64,000 nt of DNA, taken from NCBI RefSeq assembly GCF_030272615.1, contig NC_081414.1, positions 814,782,569-814,846,568 on the forward strand. The letters run 5' to 3'. The number at the start of each line of letters is the position of its first letter. The stretch's first letter is position 1. Shown here one piece after another: positions 35,193-45,684 of the stretch. The translations under genes and the position numbers were made by a program. The notes beneath the pieces are model-generated. The model was given only the letters and a program-made list of their open reading frames with translations. It was not told the origin of the DNA and did no database searches. The stretch is from Cryptomeria japonica. Its lineage: Eukaryota > Streptophyta > Pinopsida > Cupressales > Cupressaceae.

Positions 35193-35840
35193 CCCCCCTT
35201 AAGTGCAACTTAGGGGAATGCACTTAAGTCTACAATGCAACTAAGCAATGCAAGATGGGTCCCGACTATGAGGCCATGTTAGGTACCCATGTACAAATGC
35301 AAGTGCATGCAAACCAATGCAATGAAATCTCTCACAAAGCGGGGAAAGAGAGAAAAACCCAATGGGAAAAAACCCTCCCCCAAAAGAGAGATGAAAGCTA
35401 GATACAAAGAACTCTCATAGAAGAATGTGAGGAACAAAACCCCATGTGAGGAAAAAGTCCCCCTCATATGAGAGAAGAAGAGAAGCTAGGAAGCCCCCCC
35501 TCAATGTGGAATCTGCACCAATGATAGAAGATCGATGTATGAAGAAACTACTCCACGATCGTCGAACAACATTCCTCCGCTTAGGAAGAAAGAAAATGAA
35601 AGGTGTATCCATGAAGTCTCCCCAATCATGAAGGGAAGATGTATGAAGAAAATTCATGATGAATGGAATCTCTGAAAAATACTTAAGTGTCCCCATGTCA
35701 ATGTTGAAAGATACCCCCTCCAAAGGTGGTAAATTGTGCCACACTTGTGAAAAAGGCACTCCAAGATCTAGTGGAGATGGATGTAGAACATGTCCCAAAG
35801 ACTCACATGTATCCTCAAAAGATAAAGAGACCTCCTCTAA
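35193..35840 (-). other. Element E 3' untranslated region and purine tract
   Basis: The tract CCCCCCTT at 35193-35200 is AAGGGGGG on the element strand, next to the LTR. AAGTGCA and TGCACTT at 35199-35227 form a small inverted repeat. No pol remnants. Confidence 0.75.
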
Positions 35841-36999
35841 CTATTGTACATAAGTATCCACAATCATGTCAACCTCGAAAGAATGATCATGTAGAGAATG
35901 AACAAGAGGGTCAGAGTGTTCCCTCGCAACAATCGAAGAAGGATCATCTTCATCAAAGAGAAGATGAATGTCATCAATGATGTCTCCCAAATTTGCAATG
36001 TAGGATTTCACAAATAAACCTACAATGTCTGTCAAGTAATCATCCCATGAATTTGAAGCTCGAAGACAATGAATATCCTGCTGCACTGAATCACATGAAG
36101 GCAAAACTGTCACACTATCTACATCATCAAGTGCAATAGGCGATGTGATATCAATATGAGGAGATGAAATACAAGGCTCAAGAATGGGGTCACATGTGAG
36201 AATCCCCATGTTCAAGTGCCCAAAGTTCTCCTCAAAATCTGAACCATCACAAGAAGTGTGATCATCAAATGTGAAATCATCATCATCAATAAAATCTGAA
36301 AAGGAGTATAACTGAGATGCATGATCAACCACCCCAGTCGCAATAATAGCTCTAGTCTCCAAGTCTCTAATGAAAAATGACTTAGGTGTGAACTCCACAA
36401 CTCTCTTAGTTGCGCCATGTGTGACTTGATAGATAGAAAGGAGATTGTTTTTCAAGTGGGGTACAAACAACACATCATTGAAGGAGTTATCCCCAATGTC
36501 AATAGATCCTTTTCCAATCACATCCATGTATGTATGATTTCCCATCAAAATTTGTGGCATGGTGCAAGGCTCAAATGTAGAGAACATAGACTGCAAAGAT
36601 GCCATATGATGAGAAGCCCCTGAATCTAGAAGCCATCTCTCTAAATCATGACTAATAGTAGCACATAGAGCTTTTCCTTTTCTTGTCCCAAAAGAGTGAG
36701 TCTTGCCACTTGTAGAGGCCATGAATGCTTTCCCTTTTCCTTTTGAATGTGAGGAAGTGGAAGTTGATGAATCATCCTTCTTGCAGACATTAGGCAAATC
36801 AATGTTATGCTTTTTGATGATATGTGTGAGCTCATCAATCTTCTTAAAATGGCAACCACGCTCCTCATGACCAAACTTTTTACAATAGGCACAAGTAGGT
36901 TTCTCCCTCTTTGGTGAATTATCCCTCTTGGAAGAGGATGTATCTCCTTGTTGTGGAGAGGATGATGCTTTGTCTTTAGGCTTTGATTGCCATTTCTTC
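35841..36999 (-). pseudogene. Element E zinc knuckle, protease and acidic tail
   Basis: Continues the gag frame after the TAG/TAA-type stop at 37020. A complete knuckle CAYCKKFGHEERGC is followed by the retropepsin motif WLLDSGASHHMA, ILMGNHTYMDVIGKG and LFVPHLKNNLLSI, a normal copia protease core. From about 36300 to 35841 the protein is a strongly acidic tail (DDDDFTFDDH, DEDDPS) in place of integrase and RT. The stop at 35841 seems genuine. The tail resembles nothing I know. Confidence 0.85.
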
Positions 37000-37019
37000 T
37001 TGTTTGAGTTGTCCTTTCC

Positions 37020-37676
37020 TTAGTTTCCTTTGTTCCCTTGATTTGCCACTAATGCTTGAGACTTAGAAGCCTTAAGAATGCCCATGCTTATCAACTTAGT
37101 TTGTTCCATCATCAACATTTCATTGAAAGCATCAAAAGTAGGCATTGTGTAGCTTGAACCCATTGTCATCCTATGGGTTTGGAAACTAGAAACAAATGCT
37201 GCATATTCTTGTGGAAGCTTGCCTATCAAGTTGAATATCAATTGAGTATCCTTCTTATCAATTCCACAATCTTTGAGTTGTGCCCTCAACTTATTTGCCT
37301 TAGTGACATAATCTTGTATAGTATCAAAGTTCTTGGGATCTAACATGGTGAGATCACTATCAATTTGATATCCCCTAATCTCATCAACTTGACCATACAA
37401 GTCTTGAAACTTTTTCCAAGCATCCTTGATTAGAGTACACTTCTCAATATGAAAAATGAGATCCTTTGATACATACTTTCTTAAGGTACCAATTGCCATG
37501 ATATTTTTAGTGAGCCAATCCAAGTGACCAACTGGATCAACTTTAGGATCAGTGGGAGCAACAATAGTTCCATCAATGTAATGAGTTGGTCATTTTTCCA
37601 TAAGTTTACTCCATGCATCAATTTTCCAAGTAGCATAATTATGAGGAGTTAAGAGAGGAAACTTAGAAGAACCCAT
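37020..37676 (-). pseudogene. Element E gag
   Basis: ATG at 37676 (MGSSKFPLLTPHNYATW) begins a copia gag of the UBN2 type (YGQVDEIRGYQIDSDL, LDPKNFDTIQDYV, KLPQEYAAFVSSF). A TGA at 37590-37592 and a TAA at 37020-37022 lie in frame. Otherwise the frame is uninterrupted to 35841, about 610 codons in all. Confidence 0.85.
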
Positions 37677-38483
37677 AGCAGAAAAAAGGAAGGAACACAA
37701 AAGCACCAAAGCACAAGAGACACCCCCCCAAATTCACTCAATCAAGTACCCCCCAAAATGGATGATTTTGGCATACAATGGGCCACTTGCAAAACAAGGA
37801 AAAGTGGACTTCTGATTTCAATTTACAACTTCTCAAAATGAGATCTAAGAGACTTCAACAAATACTGCTAGTGATCTAAACTAAGATCCAAGCAAAATGC
37901 AAGTACCAAATATGTCAAAATGGCCAAATACTGAAAGTACAATTTCTACTCAAAATCACTACAAACAGATGGCAAATTATGAAAGTAGATGAAAAAATAT
38001 GCACTTTCAAAAAAACCGGCACCTGAAAAAGAGTCCATATGAGCCCAAACGAAGCCTCCAAAGTTGTAAAAATCAGGATTTTGCGATTTCTGAAAGACCT
38101 GTATCCGAAAATCAGAAAAATTCTGCACCACTATACAGATCACAAAATTCTACCCCAAAACAAAAAACATTGCTCGAAAAAATGAGTCCGGATGAGTGAG
38201 ATATCGCTATTTGAAAAATGCTTGCAAAATTATAATTCCTGGAAAATTTCCGTCGTAGCGTCAAACTTCAAATGCCTTTAGATTTGGCCTCTAAAGTCCT
38301 ATTTGGATGAAACAAAAGGGAAAACTGACTTTCTTGGACCTCCTCAATCCAATGGTGACCTTAGATTTGACCCATCAAGCTTCAATAATAACTTGCACTA
38401 GAAACTCCAAAATACACAACTCCAAATAGCATCAAATTTCTCTCAATTAGCAAACCAATGACACTCTAATGGCTTTGATACCA
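37677..38483 (-). other. Element E 5' leader with primer binding site
   Basis: About 0.8 kb of leader. The PBS lies against the 5' LTR at 38471-38483 and reads TGGTATCAAAGCC on the minus strand, an initiator tRNA-Met type site. No frames of note. Confidence 0.8.
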
Positions 38484-38948
38484 TGTGAGATTTTTCCAAG
38501 ATCAAGAGGCAATGGAAAGCATAAATAAGAGAGAACAAAATATATGATAGAAATAAACTGTATTCTATCAAGATGAAAATAGTGATCAACTGGATCATCA
38601 ATCGTTACATACAATGAATATGAGCTTGCTTATATAGGAAAGGCTATATGGATATGTGAGCACACAAACATGACATGTGGCTCAATAAGAAACAAGGGTA
38701 GGTAGGAAATAGGTGTGGATAGGTAGGAGAAACAATATAATATTCCACATGAGGTGGATCACCCACCGAATGTGGAGTGTAACAACAAGATCAACACCAT
38801 AAAAAGGTGGAAATTCTCCTACACACACTATCCCAATGTGATACAAACACCCAAGTGTCTCATACCCAAACTACTATGAAATGCATTTCCTAAGTAAACT
38901 TAAGTAAGGTGTAATAATATCCAAGATGAATAATTATTTACACCAACA
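38484..38948 (-). repeat. Element E 5' LTR
   Basis: 465 bp partner LTR. Fifteen substitutions and no indels against 34728-35192, about 3%. Confidence 0.93.
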
Positions 38949-38953
38949 GTAAT

Positions 38954-39466
38954 TTAAAGTCCATGGACTTTGAACCGGCAATAGAGAATCACAAATGAAC
39001 CTACATTGAGTACATTGGTACAAAATGTTGATCCAATCACATCAGAATCATCTGAGAATTCCATAGTGACTAAAGAACAACAACAAGTGAGTATGCCCAG
39101 GTATGTAAGATTGAATTACTCTGAAAGTCAGATAATTGGGAATAAATATCAAGGAGTTATGACTAGAGGACGACTGGAAAATAAAGAGGTATGTATGATT
39201 TCTCAAATTGAACCTACATCTATTAATGACGCATGTGAAGATAAATATTGGATTAAGGCTATGGAAGATGAATTGGAACAAATTGAAAGGAATAACACTT
39301 GGTCATTGGTTCCTCGACCTAAAGACAAAAATGTAATTGGAACTAAATGGGTTTTCAGAAATAAACTTAATGAAGATGGTAAGGTAATCAGAAACAAAGC
39401 AAGATTAGTGTGTATGGGATATTCACAGAAAAAAGGAATTGACTATAATGAAACCTTTACACCGGC
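38954..39466 (+). pseudogene. Element D integrase-RT linker and start of RT, ends at insertion of C
   Basis: Resumes D after element E. From about 38990: [71 protein letters not shown]. It stops at CCGGC, the bases duplicated by element C. The reading resumes at 50704 in register. Confidence 0.87.
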
Positions 39467-40235
39467 TGTTTATGGTGAAAATGGATAACAATAATAACAA
39501 AATTGAAAGGCTAAATGAATTCAACCACCAAACCCTAGCCTAACAACAACAAAGATCCACCATAACATATGAAGATTACCTAAGACAATGCAAATAACTC
39601 AAAATCACAAAGATTATACCATCACATGTCCAATAGGGTTTTGATCTCCATTCTTCCTATCTCCATTGATCTTGCTTGATATACTTGCTCTCATATTTTT
39701 GTATGCACAAGAGCTCAACAAAGAACGGAATGTGGTTGCAAGTGGAATTGTAGTGTAGCCAAGTACTCCAAAATCAGTCATTAAGGTTTGACAATGAAGA
39801 AAGCATCTCCTTAAATAGAAGACACAATAAGAAATGGAGGGTTAAGATTGAGAGGTGTAAAAAGAGAGGTCGGCTAGATTAGAGGGTAGGTAAAAGAAAT
39901 ACCAAAATAATGAAAGAGGTAGGTAGTGTATGAATTAAGAGATGAATGACATGTGTCATGTGTAGACAAAGATAATGAATTAATTAAATAAATAAAGATT
40001 TATTTAATTAATAGAAGAAGTAGGACAATTAAATAAATAAAATATTTATTTAATTTAGGAAAGGGATAATTTAAATAAATAAATGTATTTATTTAAATGA
40101 GAAATAAGGCTAGAAGAGGATAAATGAATTAATTAAATAAATAAAAATTTATTTAATTAATAGAAGAATTAGGCTTAGATAAATAAATAAATAAAATATT
40201 TATTTAATTAGACATGACAATTTTGAGTGTCTACA
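39467..40235 (-). repeat. Element C 3' LTR
   Basis: On the element strand it starts TGTAGACACTCAAAATTGTC and ends CACCATAAACA. The stretch 39975-40210 is a series of AT-rich palindromes. The adjacent purine tract (AAAGAGGGGCAAAA on the minus strand) is at 40236-40249. Confidence 0.94.
39975..40211. repeat. Serial AT-rich palindromes in the C LTR
   Basis: At least four units of the form AATTAAATAAATAAA-x-TTTATTTAATT, each nearly self-complementary and separated by 15-30 bp of GA-rich sequence. The same series is in the other LTR at 50443-50682. Confidence 0.85.
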
Positions 40236-40574
40236 TTTTGCCCCTCTTTGAGACAATGCGGCTTGTCGCGTTGTTTCAAAGAAGATAAGATGAACTGATA
40301 CAGAGTTGCCCCAAGATGGGAATGATATGCCCCCTCGAGAGATTGGATGAAAATGTCTGAAATGATTGCAGACAATCTCTCGATAAGAAAGACGGGATAG
40401 AATGGACTGATCAGATAAAGTGACAAAGTCACGGGATAAGGAAGACTGACTCGGGAAATGAGAGCTAGGGCAATCTATAAGATAGACCACGGGGGAAAAT
40501 ACATCCTCATTGTCATCTACACCATCACAAGAGCATAGTGCAAAGTGAAAATAAAGCAGCAATAGTCAGCAGCG

Positions 40575-41548
40575 ATGGCTTTTGTTCATAGTTTCGACCG
40601 TGTTCACCGATTCTAGAGGCCAACGGAGGTAGGAGAGCCAGTGAGTACCACAAAACCTCCTCGTACTTTGATGCATTTATTATTGTCATTAATTCATACT
40701 AGGTAATGTAATAAATGCACATTTATGTCAATATAGAGTACTTTGTGATGAACAGTGAGTACCAAGATAGAGTACTTTGTGATGAACAGGGAGTACTAAA
40801 ATATGAGCAACACTTTGTGATGAACAGGGAGTGCAAACGTGAGTAACACTTTGTGATGAACAGTGAGTGTCACACACATAGTACTTTGTGATGAATAGGG
40901 AGTACTACTAGGATAGATAGCAACACTTTGTGATGAACAGTGAGTGTCACTATGACTGACATGATTTGATTTGCTTGACTGCAGGAGTACTTGCAGATGC
41001 TAGAGTCACGGGAGAGATTCCCATCGACTCAGAGGTTGCGACCTGAGTTGACAGCTGAGGACTGAGCTGCGATTGAGGTTATGGGATAGAGATACATTCT
41101 GTATGTGCCTGAGTTTCGGGTGAACATGGGATTGCTGACTGCACTGGCTGAGAGATGGCACTCAGAGACTTGTAGTTTGCATTTGCCGATGGGTGAGATG
41201 AAAGTCACCTTGGAGGATGTATATAGGATTCTACGGATACCGATCGATGGGGAGTTAGTACCCTATGATCGAGACGGAGATAGGGATGCACTGAGATGAG
41301 TGTTCTAGGATCCAGGACTAGGGATGAGGGTGGGACATGTGGCATGGGATACCATGACATGGACAGGATTAGCACTACCAATAGTGTTGACAGGAGTTAT
41401 CAGTGGGTTCCTCTGTCTGGATAGGATGACACGAGGGGTGGCTGCAGGGGACACAGGGGCCAGGAGAGTTGATCTTGGGGTGGGTCCTTCTAGGGCTCAA
41501 ACTCCGTCGAGGCCAGGCGGCTCCGAGGGAGGGAGTTCATCATAGCCT
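40575..41548 (+). pseudogene. Captured plant mobile domain (PMD) gene, antisense to C, with intron
   Basis: Proposed exon 1 is 40575-40628 (ATG, MAFVHSFDRVHRF). The intron is 40629-40984 (GT...TTGACTGCAG) and exon 2 is 40985-41548. Both exon edges are phase 0. Exon 2 reads EYLQMLESRERF, RLRPELTAED, YILYVPEFRVNMG, then ALAERWHSETCSLHLPMGEM, VTLEDVYRILRIPIDG. This is the hallmark of the plant mobile domain (PF10536) seen in MAIN/MAIL1-like proteins and in transposon-borne relatives. One stop lies in exon 1 and four in exon 2 (TGA 41063, TAG 41087, TGA 41297, TAG 41306). The C-terminal third is Gly/Arg/Ser-rich. The domain call is strong; the splice model is inferred. Confidence 0.72.
40738..40951 (+). 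repeat. Minisatellite, six units of ACTTTGTGATGAACAG
   Basis: Six copies of ACTTTGTGATGAACAGNGAGT at irregular spacing of 34-42 bp (about 40740, 40774, 40811, 40848, 40882, 40924). The flanks alternate between AGTAC and CAAC. It lies wholly within the proposed PMD intron. Confidence 0.85.
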
Positions 41549-43275
41549 TAGAGGGCTCCCTATGTATCAGTATTGTACCATTTTTGTATTGTAGACACCT
41601 GCGGGTGATTTTGTAGCCATATGATTCTTTTAACATCATTGTATCATGACACTTTTGATTATATATGAGAGATGATCCATTTTTGTGGCAGCTATATGCA
41701 TGTGTACCTTATGTGATGAAATGTTCTTATGTGATACATGTTTTATGATATGGATGCTTATATGATGCAATGCAATATATTTTTGTTCTTTTATGTTGTA
41801 TATGTGATGCATGATGCAAATGTGAATGTATGTAATGCAAATGAATATGATAATGCAAATGATTATTTACATAATGAAAATGTGAAATGTGCTAACATGT
41901 GTTGTATTCAGGATGTGATGCAATTGTGATATCTATATGTATGTATGAAATGCTTATATGTGGTGATGTAGGTGTAACTATATGAAATGCAAATGTTTTT
42001 GGTGTGTCATGATACTCAGTCATGTGATAGCAGGCTACGCGGACTTGAGAAGGACAATGGAAGTCAATCAAGAAAGGGGGATGGAAGACAGAAGATATGA
42101 ACGTGAAAGAGCTTCTTGTGCGTTATCATCATTGAGCTTTATTATGGAAAAATAGGTTATGACAATCGAGGCATTTGTTCGGCCCAGAAAGTCATTGTAC
42201 CTGTTTGCATGGAGATAAGACAATCACAAACAAGGAATGCCCCAGTTCATACTAGACTCACAGTGTCCTCATATCCTTGGACAAGTCATAGCATTACTAA
42301 AAGACAATCCACAGATAGCAAATGCAAATAGGTGACGATACCCCATCCTCGCCTTTCTAGTCAAAGACATCCTGGAGATAGAATCTCTAGTCAAAGACAT
42401 CCTGGAAAAGCTAAAAGACATGTCACCAAAAAGATAAAATCAAAAGAAAACCAAGACTCGACACCAACATCCACTGTAGTCCTCAAGTTTAGTGTCTCTT
42501 GTCACTTGTTTAAGTCTTATTCGATTGTGGTCACAATGTTCACTTTCACAAAAAGGATAGATAGCACTGAACCATATGTTGTCTGAGTCTGTTGAAAGAT
42601 TTGATTTTGTTGAAACCCATTGTTGCTGCTGTCTCATCTGAAACTGACTGAATCCATGAAACTGATACTCTATTGTGGAGAAGATGGAACTTTATTGTGG
42701 ATTGGCGATGCAGATGTTGCTTTATTGCGGATTGTGCGCGGATAGACTTGAAGGAAGCTGGAAGAAACTGTACTCCTCGAAACATGTGATGTTCTCAGTT
42801 CCACACCCATTACTAGACGTAGGATTTGCCTTAGCCACAGATAAGATCTGATTTATTATGGATGAAAAGGGATGTTTATTATGAATGGCTAACCAATCTT
42901 AGGTAGATCAATAACAAGCCATGATGGGAATGGGTAAGTTTATTATGGACGAATAGGTTGTGAGTGTGTGCAAAGTGAAAGATGAAAGAGAATCCTGAAA
43001 GAGGGAGGAGCAAAGTCTCTACGCATGGCGCTGGTGACCCAGTTTTCACCATGGTACTTGCCCAGGGCGCCACCGAAGTGGTTTTCACCGTTGGACGAAA
43101 TTATTTTTCTTTACTTTTTTTTTTTGATTTTTTCAAATTTTTTTTTTTGTTGTCACAAGGCGCCTGTTTGCCAGGTTTTCACCAAGTAACGATTTTTTTG
43201 TTTTATAATTTTTTTTGTATTTTTGCAATGTTTTTGATTTTTTTTGTATTTTTGAATTAGGATGTTCCGAAGAGC
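41549..43275. other. Element C 3' non-coding region
   Basis: No coding region recognised on either strand. It includes an ATG/TGATGCAAATG-rich tract (41700-41990) and a duplicated CTAGTCAAAGACATCCTGGA at about 42357 and 42388. A GC-rich stretch at 43020-43095 has three TTTTCACC words, and T runs occur at 43110-43250. Confidence 0.5.
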
Positions 43276-44298
43276 TTATGTGTAGAACCTGCAAAGGTGC
43301 ATGCTGTTGATAGGATCCTCCAAGGGTTCACCTTCTGTAGTTGAGAGCTGATATGCCCCAGATCCATATACCGCTGTGATGATGTAAGGACCAAGCCAGT
43401 TTGGTTCAAATTTTCCCTTCTTATCTCTGTCTTGTTGATTCTTGGGTTTCTCTCTGAGTACTAAGTCACCTACCTCAAATGCACAAGGCTTGACTTTGTG
43501 ATTGTAACTGCATTGTTCCTTGACTGAATGATGTGTAGCTTGAGTGACTGTCTTCCTTGATAAAGGAACTGAGATAGAATTACTAGTGTGTGGACTACAC
43601 AGGCCCATATGCGTGTCACCTAAAGAAGTTTGGGCATCACTGATAGCAAAGTCCTTTGAGGAAGCTCCATTAAAGGTCCATGATGTATCACCAAAAGGAA
43701 AAGGATGTGTGGAACAAGTGGATGAGTTATGAAGGCTTATGATTGCGAAAAGAAGTGAAAGTAGGATAGCATGATGGAGACTTAGGATCAACAAGTATGC
43801 TTTATGACTTGAAATTGTAGAACTTTTGCCCCCAGTTATTTTGATATTAGGGGAGATCAACTCTTTCTCTTTTTGCTTCATAGGATTTTTATCCTTGACT
43901 TTGATTTTTGCAGAGTCCAGTAGCTTTTGATTTTGATTTGGACTAAAGGACTTCTCTTTATTTTTGACTTTTAGATTTTTCTTTTCAAAGCTTGATTTTT
44001 GATCCCCAATTAGTAAGGGCTTTTGTAATTCTTGTTCATCCAAGTCTGGGAGTGGAGTGGAAATGGAATGAGTGGATGAAATAGTAAGGCTATGTGAGCT
44101 CTCAAGAGGGCTGGCAATACGCTCAATAGATTCTTTGTTGGAACCACTCTTAGGACTATTGATATCAAGAGTTGCTTGCACCACTAGAGGATATTTGCAT
44201 TCAAGCTTAGTAGCCACAACACTAGGTGGTTCACACCCAATTCCTTGGCATTGCAAATTGTTTGTAGGTTGCTCCTGTTGACTGAATGGCTTAGGAGA
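43276..44298 (-). pseudogene. Element C linker and integrase C-terminal tail
   Basis: In the same frame as the protease after TAG 44299. The last 80 residues match the end of gypsy integrases (FEVGDLVLREK, GKFEPNWLGPYII, GAYQLSTTEGEPL, NSMHLCRFY). The 240 residues before it are Ser/Lys-rich, with a hydrophobic stretch (AYLLILSLHHAILLSLLFA) and a faint RNase H-like WTFNGASSK. No catalytic DDE or RT boxes exist. This looks like an internal deletion that joined protease to the integrase end in frame. Confidence 0.75.
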
Positions 44299-44892
44299 CT
44301 ATGGGAGTTGATCAACATGAAAGATATACTCACCACATCCCATGTCTTTAAACTTGAAGTTTTCTTTGTGCTCTGCTTGTTTTGATGTAGAAACTTTTAA
44401 TGATTCTGGATTCACATATGCTGATGATGGAATTGCTTCTCGATTGACTGGGATTGTTATTTCTGATCTAGGTCGCAGATTGTTGCAATAGATTAATGGA
44501 TTTGGATCTACTTTGACGGTCACTTCAACTCCATTGTGTGGAAACTTGATACATTGATGATATGTAGATGGTACTGCCCTCATTTCATGAATCCAAGGAC
44601 GTCCTAGTAATATGTTGTACGTGAGATCTAGATCTAGGACTTGACAAACCACATCCTTTGTGACTGGCCCAATTCTTAGAGGTAAGGTGACTGTGCCCTT
44701 GGATGAGTGCTCTTCATCATCATATGCCTTGATGGTAATTTGGTTTGTAGAATTCACAGCCTTGTCAGAATATCCCAATTGTTTAATGGTTCTCAATGTA
44801 CAAATATTTAGACCTGCTCCTCCATCTATCAGGACTTGCTTTATTCGATGTTTATGTATGAAGGCTTCAACGTGTAAAGGTGCATTATGAGG
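44299..44892 (-). pseudogene. Element C retropepsin segment
   Basis: In frame after TAG 44893-44895. The catalytic motif VLIDGGAGLNIC lies at about 44810-44845, followed by LGRPWIHEM and CIKFPHNGVEV. This is the standard plant gypsy protease core, with Asp-Gly-Gly in place of Asp-Ser-Gly. It closes at TAG 44299-44301, beyond which the same frame continues. Confidence 0.82.
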
Positions 44893-45684
44893 CTAACTTA
44901 TGGAGGCATCATCGGCTTCTGTGAATGTGAGGGAGTGTGGAACGAATAGGTATCCCACCATGGCTTGAAATTGGTCCACGTTCAGATCAGTAGGGACAAC
45001 AGTGTCTCTCAAGATTTTATCGAGGATGGCTTTATGTGCAGGAGATATACATAAGAGCTCAAGAATGGAGATGAGTGCGGGTGTCTTCCCTAGTTGTTCT
45101 ACAAGATCGTACTCAGGCTTGGTAGATAAAGGATTGGTATTCTTAGTGGAGGCACCTGGCAATGTAATCTTACCTCGACGGGTTGTAACATGACATTCAG
45201 AGGTAGCTTCGGATGAAGATCCCACACCCTTTAGGACAATTTTAGGTCGTTGAGGAGGATTCTCAGGATTTTTATTTTTGATAGTAATGGTAGAGATATG
45301 ATTGTCCATTGAGATGTGATTGATGGTAGAATCATAATTGTAAGGTGCTCTGGTGTAATTGGCTTGATCATCTGTGACTTTGCCTTTTCCTTTGTCATGT
45401 TTTGGGAATGGTTCCTTAAACACCTCATGCTCTTGGTTAGATGAATGTCCCTCAATCTCTATATCTCCTCTGTCAATGAGATCTTGCACAATGTTTTTCA
45501 ATCGATGGCAATTACTTGTCTTGTGACCCTTGCTCTTATGAAACTCACAAAACTCATCATCATTCCACCAATTCGGTTTTACCTTTGGTTCATATGGAGG
45601 AAAATCTGGGACCGTGATCACTTTGTTTGCTACAAGCTTTTTGAATACTGATTCAAGTGGTTCTCCCAATGGAGTGTACTTCCT
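44893..45684 (-). pseudogene. Element C zinc knuckle segment
   Basis: Follows the TGA at 45685-45687 without change of frame (KYTPLGEPLESVFKKL). It has the CX2HX4HX4C knuckle CEFHKSKGHKTSNC and a linker to the protease (TRRGKITLPG, ELLCISPAHK). A TAG ends it at 44893. Confidence 0.82.

Larger units (their letters stand above)
34728..38948 (-). mobile_element. Copia-type element E, gag-protease only, nested in D
   Basis: 4221 bp with 465-bp LTRs (34728-35192, 38484-38948) that differ at 15 sites and no gaps by my count. Target duplication GTAAT at 34723-34727 and 38949-38953. On the minus strand it has a PBS matching TGGTATCAAAGCC, a gag-zinc knuckle-protease frame, and a purine tract AAGGGGGG before the 3' LTR. 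No integrase or reverse transcriptase exists anywhere in it. It is non-autonomous with complete cis signals. Confidence 0.92.

Noticed and set aside
35446-36623. Plus-strand frames in element E (61, 65, 84 and 68 codons)
   Set aside because: They lie opposite the E protease/tail frame or in its 3' untranslated region and have no motif; shadows of the minus-strand gene.
40737-40951. CRISPR-like array
   Set aside because: Units are direct repeats but spacers are short, uneven and themselves similar; this is a minisatellite in plant DNA.
42116-42586. Two adjoining frames of 71 and 84 codons in C 3' region
   Set aside because: They contain a 20-bp duplicated sequence and no domain; coding potential not supported.
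43740-43830. Hydrophobic stretch in the C linker read as an envelope protein
   Set aside because: A single short hydrophobic run without signal peptide, furin-like site or further membrane segment is not enough.
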